Assembly (NCBI GenBank): GCA_015183035.1
Contig: JACZZP010000007.1
Coordinates: 1,612,001-1,676,000, forward strand
Source: Meloidogyne chitwoodi
Lineage: Eukaryota > Nematoda > Chromadorea > Rhabditida > Meloidogynidae
DNA: 64,000 nucleotides
Reading direction: 5' to 3'
Under the pieces are notes generated by a model. That model saw only the letters and a list, made by a program, of their open reading frames with translations. It ran no database searches and had not been told where the DNA came from. Positions 35,450 through 47,320 of this stretch are shown piece by piece. A program made the translations under genes and the position numbers. Numbering within the stretch: position 1 is the stretch's first letter; each line of letters begins with the position of its first letter.

Positions 35450-38400
35450 TTAACAATATATATCCAAAAGACCACGTGATTTAAGCAATAATCCATCCCA
35501 ATCAGTTTGGTGGCCATAGACTTCCTGCTCTAACCATTGTTCATAATTTTGAAGAAAACGATCATTAAATACTGGTTCCCATGCCAATGCACTTTGAATT
35601 GACTAAAAAAATGTTTAAATTAAAAATATAACAGAAACGACAAATCACTCACATTATCCATTGGCTCCCAAACTTTTGGATCCCATTCACCGGCAAGCTC
35701 ATCCAAATGATTCGCTAAAAGATCACTACCATGTTGATTGTTTTGATGTAGGTAATCAGTAGAAGAAATATTATATAGATGTTCTAAAATCAGAAGATTA
35801 AAAATAACAAAATAATAATGTTTTTCTTCCTCACCAGCTGACTGTGAAGTATCAGCGACTGTTATTCCATTACGCAATTGATGATAAGGATATCGTCTTG
35901 TGTTGAATCGTCTTATTGCTATGCTTAATTCATTTTCATCTCGATGATAATCAAAAGATTTAGTTCTAGTTGTTTCATTTGCATATGCCCAATCATCATT
36001 AAGACGATGCCTACAACGCATATAAATAGCAGAAATAATATCCATATTTGTTTTACGCCATTGACGACCCAAATAACGGGCTTGCAGCTTAAGAAGTTTG
36101 AGTATATAAAGTTGAAATATTCCCTTAAATAAATTTTTATTATTTTCTTAAACAGAAATTACCAATTTGGCTTTCATACAACGTTTTAAAACCGGTGCTG
36201 ATTTGTAAACAACTAACATCATTGTACGTGCCTGTTTTCCTTTTACTAATTTATTTATAACACGCAAAAGGTTAATTGCCTTAAAAAAAAAGGATTTAAT
36301 TTATTCTTCTGTTCAATTAAAAATTCACCGAAAAAACATTTCTCCAGCGGAAATATCCAGGCAACTCAGTATTATTTCCGTCATCAACATTATCAACCGT
36401 TAGTGGTGGACGTTCATCTAAAATAAGGAAGTTTTATAATTTGTAAAATTAGAATAATTATCTTACTTCCGTTCCTTACAATATAAAGAGCACATTGAGG
36501 ATAATTGTAAGGTGCCAAATCATGTTTTGATTGGAAATAACGACAAATATTCTGATCAAGGAATTTCAACACTAAAGGCATACAATTTGCTAATATCTAT
36601 TAAAATGTACAAAAATAAAGAAATAATTCAAAAAATTTACCAAATATTGTGCAAAATTTTCAAATTGATAAATGTGATTAAGGCGGAAATGCTTAAGCAA
36701 TAGAATGATAATGGAAGACGCACCTTTGATGATCAGCTAAAATTATTTAATAATTTTTAGACAAAAAACCAAAAAAATTCTTAAAATAAAAATACCTCTT
36801 TATGACGGTTTATATCAATAGCAACACGTATATTGTCTTCTAATACATTTCCACTACCCAAGTGTGCAAGGTCAAGACTAATTGAATTGGACAATACTCT
36901 AAAGAAAAAGGAGAGATTAACTAATAGCAAAATATTATAATAAAATAAAAACAAACTCATTTGTATCTGTTTCTGGCGTAAGTACATCTGATAGAATTGT
37001 CACTGCATCGTTCTTTGCCTGAAAAGTTATTGAAAAAGTTTTATTTTCGTTAAAAACAACAAATAACCTTTGAAGAAGGTAATGATGCAAGAATTACTTT
37101 AAGGATCGCAACTACATATTCTGCCATTTCAGGCAACATATGCGAATATAGTCGTTCTGTAGGTGTTTCCTCAATGAATTCACGCTGTGAGAATGGATAT
37201 TTATTATATCGCTCCTCAGCCTTTAACTGAAATATTAAAAAAATATGTTAGAGTTAAGGGTATTTAAATTATTAATACAAATTCTAAACCTGAATTTCTC
37301 CCAAAGAAGTATACAAATTTCGACGAAGAGAATCAATGCTTGTTTGAACAGGCAATGGAAGTCCAAATAAAGTAGATGAGTCATTAGGTAATTGGTAGTA
37401 GAAAAATTTTTGACTAAAATTGAAAAATAAACATAAAACATTTTTATTTAAAAACAAAACCGAGCATGTTGAAGAAAATTATTAATATTATCTTCACGAA
37501 CTTTTGAACGCCAAGGAAGGCCTTGAATAAAAAATAAAATTTGGAAAATTTTAAATTATTAAACTCTATATAAAACTTAATCGAATCATAATTCAAGTTA
37601 AAAACAATAATAAAATTCATTCAGCTTAATAAAAATTTTAAATAATATAATAACCAGGTGGTGGAGGTGGTGGCCAAGGACTGGAAAGTTTTATCGGTGA
37701 TTGGCAGGCTTTCGGTGTTTGATCTCCTCCACCATTAGCAGAATCGTTGTTGCCATCATTTGTACGTTGAATAAGTGATTCATTAAACTGGACAGCAATA
37801 ATTGGATGACGCTGATACTGTTGTTCCTAAAAATATTTTAAAATTAATTAATAAAAGCGAAACCAATAAAAACAAAACCTCAATAAAATTCTCTTTCCCA
37901 GCGGTACTTTTGGAGAACATTGAAAAATTTTCGCGTTTAATATCGTACTCGCTCTTCTTTTTTTCAAGTTTAACATCTTCATCACTTGACAATTCCTTTA
38001 AAATTTCATCGAGTAAATCGGCAGCCACCGGCTTTTTTAACACATCTGAAACATCCTTCAAAAATCAAGTTAAAAAGGATAATAATGAATATAAAACAAC
38101 TAAATTCACGTCTTGTCCCTCTTTAGTTTCTTGTTTCTCAAATTCATCTTCAACAATTTCTTCCTCATTATCACCACACGGCATTGAATCGTTTACATCA
38201 TCAAACACATCGACACTTTTAACATCGTCAGAACAATCGGAATTTACTTCTTTTAATTCTAATTTTGCTTTACCATCGCTAGAGTTAATAGTTGCTTCGA
38301 CTGAGTTGTAGTTAACATTATCAATACCTAGAAAAAAAGAATGAAAATCAAGAAATAAATAATAAAATGTATAGAAACAAAATTTCCAAAAATTACACAT

Positions 38401-40588
38401 AAATGCGCGAAAAATTACCATTCTCGTTGTTCGAAGAGGATGAAGAACAAGCGACTTGACGCTTGAATAGTCTATCTTTGGCGGCTAAGCGCATTTTACA
38501 ACCCAATACCCCTAAATCAATTAAAAATCGTTTGCAAGAATAAAAAACTCCGTAAAGCACTTTCTCCTCCATTTCCTCCGGCACCTCCACCAAGAGCAGG
38601 TCCAATGGATTGTGTCACAGGCTTCATAAGAATGGCAGCTTGAAGTGTGTCCTCAATAGGTTCGAGTAATACATCACGACGTTTTCGAGCTTTATCTTCA
38701 CGAAGAAAATTAATTCCTCCTAGCGTCGTCAATAGAACTTTCCAACAAAGCAAAATAACCTAAAAATTTAATGCTAAATAATTAAATTAAACGTTCTAAC
38801 ATAATCTATTGTGTTTTAGCATTTAAACTAACCTTTTTTATAGGATAATGAGGATTTTTAGCTCGAACAAAAGTAGGCATCATATCAAGCAAAATAATGA
38901 CCAATGGCATTTTGTTGTGTTCCAACGGTTCTTCTAGATAATTATATGATTTTAAGTAATTTAAGCGAAATTTATTAAAAACAAAAACCTAATTCAGCTA
39001 AAAATTGTTTGCGTAAAGTGTTTAAAGAAGCATGAACACTCCTTTCCGTTGAGGATGTCTTAGAAATAGAAAAAGTATGTTCCGGTGACTGATATTTCAG
39101 TTTTCGTTGTTCAAAGATGGAACAAACTTCATCAGAAATTAACTCCTCACGGCGCAAAGACTCAACCTTTAAATTCAAAATTTACAAAAATTCATGTTTA
39201 AACAAACTATGTGATATATACAATTCAAAACTACACGAATTCGTTCATTGTCGGCTAAAGTAGCAGATCGCCTAGAACGTCTTCGTTCAAAAGTGCCACT
39301 GGCAGAGCCTCCACCTCCATCCGGCGCTATTCCTGTTGATAAATCCATGTGAGAGGTTGAACGAGAATTAGAAACACTAGACTGGCGAGAATGATCAGCA
39401 TATCGTTCAAAAGGTAAGGAAACTTCCAAACGTAGAAGTGAACAGAGTGGCTTAAATGAAGTAAATTTGAGTTATATTCAAATAGAATTACAATTCTAAA
39501 TATATCAATTCAATAATAATTAAAAAACCTGAAATAATCCTTGTTCATAAAGAAGATAAGCATTTGCAGTTGAATTTAGCAAGCAATCAGATTCATAATC
39601 ACCTGTTCCATGGTCAGGTCCAAACCATTTTGGTAATCCCAATTCACTTGTTGTTTCATCTTCTTCCTCGCCACTTCCTGTATCACTACTGTTTTTACTA
39701 CCATCAACTTTATAGGATTTATTTTCAATAATTTCTTCGCCTAAATTATGAGAAGATGAAGGACGACGTCGTCTATTTCGACTACTACGACGAGAACAGT
39801 CGGCTAATATTGGCGCCTTTTGCTTTTTACCTTCCAATTCGGCAAAATCGCCATAGGCACCCTATAAAATAAAAATTTCAAGAATAATAAAAAAGAATAC
39901 CTGAAGAATATAAAGAATGATCCTAGTAGCTTGAAGACGCTGTTCCGATTCATTACTGTCAAAATTTGAAGACAACTCTTGTATAATTGAACACTTGTCT
40001 TTTCGTGGAAGTTGATTCCAAATTGGTTCTTTCTGTATAAAGAATACGTTTAATTTTAAAATTAAAAATACCTTTTGTTCTCGCATATATTTGACGAAAC
40101 ATTCAAAATTTAATGCAAATTCATCCATCTCGGAATATGTATAGAACTCAGCTAATTCGGCCTTATAAGAATCTGTATCAGCATAATTGAACTCTAATTC
40201 GCCCATCAAATTTGCTCGAGCACTCTGAAAAATTAAAAATATTATATCATCTTATAGAAATAAACCGTCAAAGGAAACTCTGTCGAAGAAATATTTAACT
40301 CATTAGATACACCGGCACACAACTCTCGTAACTTAGGCAAATTTGCTGAACGACGCTGTGCAAGTGCAGAAACACACAGATCGCTACCTGCAACAGATTC
40401 TCTACAAGTTGCAGAAGGTTCGCTGCTTGATAGTCTAGGCTCTGATGAAGATGAACGACGGTTAGGAGCACCATAGACTGAAATAAAATTGATAAGAAAT
40501 TAAGATTTAAAAAACCATCTTCAGCAAAAGAAGGCCTAACGGCTCCAGAACGTAAGCGATTTTTAGTGTCCGCATCCGTATTTGACAT
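35450..40588 (-). CDS. farl-11: STRIP1/2-like (FAM40, Far11) STRIPAK subunit
   Basis: Large helical scaffold of the STRIPAK phosphatase-kinase complex. The N-terminus (MSNTDADTKNRLRSG) is Ser/Arg-rich. The N1221 domain follows: SYKAELAEFYTYSEMDEFAL, RLQATRIILYILQGAYGDFA, then KKVILLCWKVLLTTLGGINF. An acidic, Ser-rich linker (DGSKNSSDTGSGEEEDETT) is inserted. The DUF3402 region gives DLAPYNYPQCALYIVRNG, YFRWRNVFSAINLLRVINKL, GKQARTMMLVVYKSAPVLKR and RYLGRQWRKTNMDIISAIYM, all collinear with human STRIP1, and the end matches the family (NYEQWLEQEVYGHQTDW). The start is at 40588; the stop is at 35450-35452. It is divergent from the topoisomerase-like gene with 304 bp between, and heads a same-strand series with APEX1 and DCAF7. 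Confidence 0.95.
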
Positions 40589-40892
40589 TACTTAAAATTA
40601 TATAAATGATGCTTAAATTAAGAACAGATTTTAAAGAAACCGGGAGTCGGCCGGCGCCTAGTTAGCCTAAGGGTATAGATTTTGGACTAAATGCAATTAT
40701 TTATTTTAGGACAAAATGCTATCGTCCAGAATTGACATCATTTGACGCATTATGTTTTAGGTGATTGGTTATTCAATTTTTTTAATTATTTTAACTTAAG
40801 TACATATGTAAATTTTGTTTAGAGTGATATTTAAAAATAAATTTTATTTTAGGGTAATAAAGTATTGTATCGTTATTAATTATTATCTAATT
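40589..40892. promoter_or_regulatory. Divergent promoter region (STRIP / topoisomerase-like)
   Basis: 304 bp between two divergent start codons. It includes a short GC-rich stretch (GGGAGTCGGCCGGCGCC, near 40645), unusual in this AT-rich window. The core promoters of both genes probably lie here. Confidence 0.5.
40841..40852 (+). promoter_or_regulatory. Probable spliced-leader trans-splice acceptor
   Basis: ATTTTATTTTAG ends 40 bp before the ATG at 40893. There is no candidate upstream donor exon, so this acceptor would suit SL trans-splicing. It also argues for the downstream ATG over the in-frame Met at 40815. Confidence 0.45.
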
Positions 40893-43800
40893 ATGGTTTC
40901 TACTAGTGGACAAGATTCGTCTGAAAAGCCAATAGGACCTCAGACTCCTCCAAATTCGCAGTTAAACAGAGAGATTGATAATTTTGAAATTAGTGATGAA
41001 GCATTCGAGGAAGGACATACGCAAATAATTTCAACAGCTGCAAATCAACAAAATGAAACTAATTCTGAGTTAAGTACTGGAGCTTCAAACACAGATCAAG
41101 TATTAAACTTTTATTTTTGAAAATTTTTCATTTTTTGATTTTTATAAAAATAATCTCAGAATTCCGTTGATATCAGCAAATTAATTCGTGCTCCTCCTCC
41201 TCCAGTTTCTCGTTCGGTAATTGTTCAAGCATTATATTTACTTATCGAAAATCACAATAATAAAGAAAAGCAAACAACTTTGGACGAATATACGGTTTTT
41301 CATAATGTTTTTGTTTATTTTTTCCAATTAAAGATAACTTGCCGTTTACGGAGTAGAACATCAACAAGTAATGGAAAAGAGGGTGTTGTTGCTCGTCATT
41401 TGAACGGCCCATTTAACCAAACAAACCATATTTTTAGTGCATCACGCCTCCGGGATCTTGAAGTTTTTAAATATAAATCTTTTTTTAGATTTGTAATTAT
41501 TAATTTTAGAAACGTGGCCGGGCTAAGCTTGTTTCTTCAAATGCTAGATATGAGGAAATTCAACAGCCAGTGCCCATGAATTTATTTACACTTATTCGAA
41601 TTGCAAGGTTTAATTTTTATCAAAAAATGATTAAAATCCTCTCATAGTGATCGATTGAATTTTTCTCCAAATTATACAATTGAATTGGCAGATCGTTTAC
41701 ATAAAAGCAAACTTATAACAAATCCAAGGACATTTGCTAAAGCTTATCCACTTGGATTTCCAAATGAAGGTTTATTATGTTTTTTATTTAAATATTTTAC
41801 TTTTAAGATTTTATCAAATCCATTATTAAACAAGCCGATGAAATTTGTAAGCTGCGTGTCGATACTAGAGTATTATTATTTATAATTTTCATAATTTTTT
41901 TCTTTTAAAATTTGCAGATAATTCTCGCTAATTTTAATCGTCCAAAATGCAGAGATCTTAGAAGCTTTGTTAGCAATAGCACTAAATTCATTAATTCAAG
42001 AAATTCACCTCCCATTCATCCTTGTATTTTGGCATCAAATGAAAATGCTGAAATAATGTTAGATCAGTGTTTAGAAGGTGAGAAATTTATTTTTATATTT
42101 TATTGTATATTATTTTATTAGAAATTATTTGAAAAAATTATTAATTTTTAGGTGACGAGATGGAATTATTGAAATTAATTTGCCAATATTTTTTTGCCAC
42201 TTGCCATCAGCCTTTTACTTATTCAGTTCATACTTTTGAGTTTGTTATTGATCTTTAAAATTTAAAAAATTAATTTAAAGATTTGAAACTGGTCCTGAGC
42301 GTTTTATGTGTGAATGCCAAGTGCTTGCAACACCAGGTTTTACAATTCATTTGCCTTGGATGCGTCCAAAGAATGTTAGTGATCATTTGCCTGAAGAATT
42401 TAGAAAGAAAAATCCAAGTCGTGAATATTATGTCAAGTAAGTTTTATTGTTTTAATTTATCTAGAAAACGTACAATAATTTTCTATTTATCTAGAAATGG
42501 TTTAATTGTTAATTAAATATTTTAAAAAATTCAGTGATGTCAAAAAAGTTGATTTGCCCAGAGATGAAACAAATGAATGCATTCTAGAATCTGATTTTAT
42601 TGAATTACTTGAAAAACGTGCTGTTGGAAATTCTCTAATTTTGGACACATTAAATGCTCTGGTTGAATTGAAACTTATTAATGTATTTATTTTAAATAAT
42701 TTTAATTACAAATTTCTTTTTTAAAGATTATCGGTCCAGGGAGACGTATTATGCCGAGTGCTAATGGTCTTGAATTAATGGAACAAGAATATCGAAAAAA
42801 GATAGACCAGATAGGTGATGAGAGTAATAATTTCACTGAAAATGTTTCTCAAGGTTTTTAATAATAAAAATTATAAGTTATAGAATATTAAATTACAAAA
42901 TTTAAGTCGAGCCAAACATTGGAGATGCTCAAGCTAATTCTACTTCTCATTCATCTTTAGCTTCTACAAATACAGTTTCTTCAGTTTCCAACAATATTGA
43001 AAATTTTACTTCAATTAATAATAAAAAAATATCATCAATTGCCATACCTTTTCAACGTAATTTTGGTTTTAGACAAAGAAATTTAGAATCAGCACATTCA
43101 GAATTTTCTGATTCAAGTACTAGAATTTCCATATCTGATATCCAAAATCAACAACAATATTTTCCATGTCAACAACAACAATTTCAACAATCAAAATTGA
43201 CATTAGAACAACAAAATGAACAGCAATCAACACCACAATTATTACAAAAATTACATATTGGAAGGAAAGAAGTTTCGGAACAAAATTTTAATAAAGTTTT
43301 TTTTAATATATTTTATTTATAAATTAATTTTATTTTTTAAAAAGGAAAGAGACAGTCACCACAAAATTTCTTTTGCTGCGCCATCATCACATCGTGACTC
43401 TCTTTCTCGCAATCGAACAAGATTAGAACGTGAAAATATTCGAAACAATATTTTAGATTTTGAAGAAGGAAATTTTAAGAAAGAATTCTCTGGTTCAGAA
43501 AATCCTTCTCCAACAAAATCAGAAATATTAAATCCTCGTAGATTAAGTTGGATGGCTATAATTACTTCAATACAACAAACATGTATAATTTTTATTTTTT
43601 ACTATTTTTCAATTTTATATTTAGCTTTGAAAAAAAATATTACTGCTACTCCACGTCGAAATAATGAGCGGAATTGTTCTTCATCTTTTAAATGTTCTAA
43701 TTCCAATTTTAATTTTTCTGCTACAGATGACGATTTTGGACGATATTCAAATAAACGTGTTCGTTTTGAATCACCAAGGCCAAGACGTTCAGTATCAATG

Positions 43801-44769
43801 GCACCAATAGAACGAAAAAACGACAATAATAATAATAATGATTTGTTTAATTTTAATAATAGAATTAAACAAATTTCTTCTGGCAGTTCTAATAATAATT
43901 CTTCCAAAGAATTTCAACAAAGAACACGTAAAATATCTAAAATAATATTTAAGAAGAGTTTTAAAGGACTAATTTTACATTATTTAAATTAAAATAATTT
44001 TTATAGGGACGTCACGTTGTCGTTCACCATCACCTGAACGTCGTCGTCGTCCTTCCTCTTTTCGCGATTGGTGCAATAAAGATAAGAAAAAAGATTATTC
44101 TCGTCATCGGGATAGAGATAGACATCAAAATAATAATAATAATAATAATAGAAATGATTCAAAACCTTCTTCTTCATCTTTATTGGGATCAAAAAGATCA
44201 TCTTTAGATGACATAAATTCACCAATAAAATCATTTAAACAACAATTATTAATTCAACAAAAAGAAAAAAGTGAAAAAAAAATAAATGATAGTAGTAAAG
44301 ACTATTATTCACAAAAACACCGTCAAAGTCGTTATGATAATCATTTTAGTAGAGGACATCGTGATAGAGATTGGAGAGATAGTAAAACTCAATCACACCA
44401 ATCACAGCGTTCTTCACATTCACGAGTAAATAAATAAATATTATTATTTAAAAATATAAAACAAAATTTTAATTATTATTTTTTTAAAAGTTTTGTCATA
44501 AAGATTCATTGTCACAATCTTTTTCTTATGGAAATTCAAGTAATAATAATAATTCTCGAAGACATCATTATCATCATCAACAACAACAAGAATCAAATAA
44601 AAATAATAAAAGAGGGCATTGTTATCAAAATGAACAACAACAACAACAATTTATAAGTAGTCAAGAACAAATAATTCCTCCAAAAATACATCCATTAATT
44701 GGTGCTACAGAAGATATTTCTACAATTCCTCCAAAAAGAGGTAAATGGATATGGGTAGATGATAAATAA
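40893..44769 (+). CDS. Topoisomerase III-beta-like protein lacking TOPRIM and the catalytic Tyr, with RS/Q/N-rich tail
   Basis: Starts MVSTSGQDSSEKPIG with about 100 disordered residues. The middle is collinear with the type IA topoisomerase core of TOP3B: VPMNLFTLIRIASDRLNFSP, TIELADRLHKSKLITNPRTF (family LYTQGLISYPRTE), NSPPIHPCIL (family DHPPITP), FETGPERFMCECQVLATPGF (family IGPELFTC...ISPGF), ILESDFIELLEKRAVGNSLI (family LTEAELITLMEKHGIGTDAS) and GRRIMPSANGLELM. The active-site tyrosine of SYPRTE is Asn (TNPRTF), the following Glu is Phe, and GIGTDA is AVGNSL. No TOPRIM domain precedes the core. After it come Q-rich, then RS/RD-rich basic stretches (RSPSPERRRRPSS, YSRHRDRDRHQ, FSRGHRDRDWRDSK), ending KRGKWIWVDDK. 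The enzyme reaction is therefore unlikely; an RNA- or DNA-binding scaffold is my inference. Exon joins in the tail are partly uncertain. Confidence 0.82.
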
Positions 44770-45440
44770 ATAAATAAATAATTAATTAATTAATTAAAAT
44801 TATAGAGACATTTTAAGTTATTTTTATTAATTAAATATATTCTTTAAAATTAAGAGATTTTCCATTTTTTTATTTTTTATTTTATTCCAATGGTCTATAC
44901 GAATCTTTTTTTTTTACCAAAATTATTTTAAAATATTTTTCTTTGTTTTTAATAAAAATTAATTTTAAAAATTATTAAAAAAAAAGATTCGTTTAAAGAA
45001 AAATTTATATTCTGACCATCGTTTTTTTAAATTATTTATATCTTTTTTAATTTTGTACAATTATTTAATAATTTATAATTGTGCATTTAATTTATTTATT
45101 TTATAGAAAATTGTTTTTATATATTTATTTCTTTGTTGAGCATTTAATTTATTATATATTTATTTATATTTTTTAATTTGTTAGTTGGAATGATATTTTT
45201 TAAAAATAAAATAAAATTGTTAATTTTAAATTTAAAAAATAATTTTTTATTAAAAAGAGAAGATTTTTTAATAAATTTATTTAATTTAAAAAATTATAAG
45301 AAAATATATTTATTTAAAAATTAATTTTAGAAATTAAATATATTCACTCTTTAGGTATTTTAGTAAATTTAAAATATTATTTAAGTATTAATTAATTATT
45401 TTATTTGGTATTATTAAGGCAATTAATTTGTTTTTCTTTT
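44770..45440. other. Convergent AT-rich intergenic region with a hairpin
   Basis: About 670 bp between two gene 3' ends. TACGAATCTTTTTTTTT at about 44898 and AAAAAAAAAGATTCGT at about 44980 are reverse complements and could fold. No coding sequence is seen. Confidence 0.5.
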
Positions 45441-47320
45441 TTAACGATTTATTGTGCTGCTGTAAGAGACCAATTGGCCGGTGACACCCACGGAGGAAGG
45501 GTTTGATGTGTATTCCTTTTTAAAAAATAATATATTTATAAAAATATTATTAAATTATTGGGCAATAATTATAATAAAAAGAAGAAACAAACTCTTCTGG
45601 GAAAACCTTATATCCACGATCATCACGAGGGTAATTAGCACCACTAATTTCAATTTGTTCATCTAAACCATGTATTCTTAAATTAATAAATTAAATAATT
45701 AAATTATTTAATTAAATTATTACCCAATAAATAAATTATAAGAAAATGCTCCTATTAATGCACCAATAAAAGGTATGGCAAGAGGAATCCAAAAATAAAA
45801 ATTATCATGACTATAAAAAGAATTGAAAAATATATTTTTAATTTAAAAATTAATAAATTACCTGAACATCCCCCATCCCATTCCTATACTTCTATAAATA
45901 ATTTTATTTATTTTTAAATTTATATTTAAATATATTACAACATAAAAAGTCTTGGACCAAGATCACGTGCTGGATTAATTGCAAATCCTCCATTAAGTCC
46001 AAATGTTAATGAAATCTATTTATTTATTTAAAAATAATATTTTTTAAAATATTTCTTTAATAATGAAATATCTTTTAAACAATTCTTTGAAAATTAAAAA
46101 AAAATATTTTATATTCAGAGATGTATCGAAATTTCATAAGAGTGATATTTCCTAGTTTAATTTACTAATTTAAATATTAAATAAAAAATTAAATATAAAT
46201 TTAAATAATAACCATAGTAAGTATTAAACCAGCTAATAAAGGAATAAGACCACTAGGCACTCTATTTCTTTTATCAGTAATTGCCCAAAGGCCAGCAGCT
46301 AATAAAGCAGTACCAAATAATTGATCTAATATACTTCCATAAATACTTAATCCCTTTAAATTAATTTTTATTTAATTTAATTATTATTTTTACATCTCTT
46401 GGATATGTAGCGAATTGACTGGCTTATTATGAATAATTTAATTTAATTAAATTTATTTTTTTTTAAATTTACCCAATTCTTGATCGCCTCTTTGAGAGTG
46501 AATGAGGCTACAATCCTCTATAATATTAATTTATTTATTTAAAAATAAATAAATATTTTTTAATTAAAAAACCAAAATGGCCAAGAAATGCGAGTGCAGC
46601 ACCCAGAAAAGCACCAATTAATTGTGCAGGTAAATATAATAAAAATCTTAAAGGAGAAATACCACCTCTTAGTAATTGGGCAAATGAAATAGCTGGATTA
46701 AGATGAGCACCTTTTAAAAAGAATATTTAATTATTTAAAATATATTTAATAAATAATTTAAAAATAAATAATTAAATATTTAATTAAATAAATAAATTTA
46801 CCAGATATTTGTAAAGACAAATAAACACCTAAAGATAAACCAAAACCCCAACCCAATTGATTGCCTAAATGTGAAGATGAATGTAATTGTGTTATTGTTG
46901 TTTGTGTAGAATTATTTAATGTAGCTATAGCTATAATTGTTGTTGTTTGAATATTTGCTGATATTCCAATTAACTTTTTTTTTAATTAAAAATTATTATA
47001 TTTTAATTATTATATTTTAAAATAAAAACCAAAAATAGAAGAGTTCCAACTAACTAAAAATAATTAAATAAATTAAAATATTTATTTTAAAACTCTAATT
47101 TATTCCAATTAATATTAATAAACATTCCCATTTATTCCAATAACTTTTAGTTATCTCATATGTATAAGTGAGAGTTAAGAATAATTATATTAAATTAATT
47201 ATTTAAAAAATAGAATATTTAAATAAATAATTTAAATAAACTAACTTCAGCCATTACTTCTCTTATCAATGAACTTTCAATTCTTAATCGGTGAGCAATT
47301 GCTTCACTAACTTTTTCCAT
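45441..47320 (-). CDS. Aquaglyceroporin (MIP family channel)
   Basis: Six-helix channel passing water and small solutes such as glycerol across the plasma membrane. It starts MEKVSEAIAHRLRIES at 47320. Hydrophobic segments include LGWGFGLSLGVYLSLQI, LYLPAQLIGAFLGAALAFL, LFGTALLAAGLWAI, GLIPLLAGLILT and FYFWIPLAIPFIGALIGAFS. Both pore motifs are present: first SGAHLNPAISF, then GGFAINPARDLGPRLF. The Asp right after the second NPAR marks the glycerol-permeable subgroup in established families. An extracellular loop after the second helix is enlarged and Thr/Asn-rich (NNSTQTTITQLHSSS). The C-terminal tail reads ISGANYPRDDRGYKVFPEE, then EYTSNPSSVGVTGQLV to the stop at 45441. Introns cut it into about nine exons. 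Confidence 0.92.

Noticed and set aside
40815..40892. Earlier in-frame Met for the topoisomerase-like protein
   Set aside because: A trans-splice-like acceptor at 40851-40852 lies between it and the next Met, and the added residues look like translated UTR.
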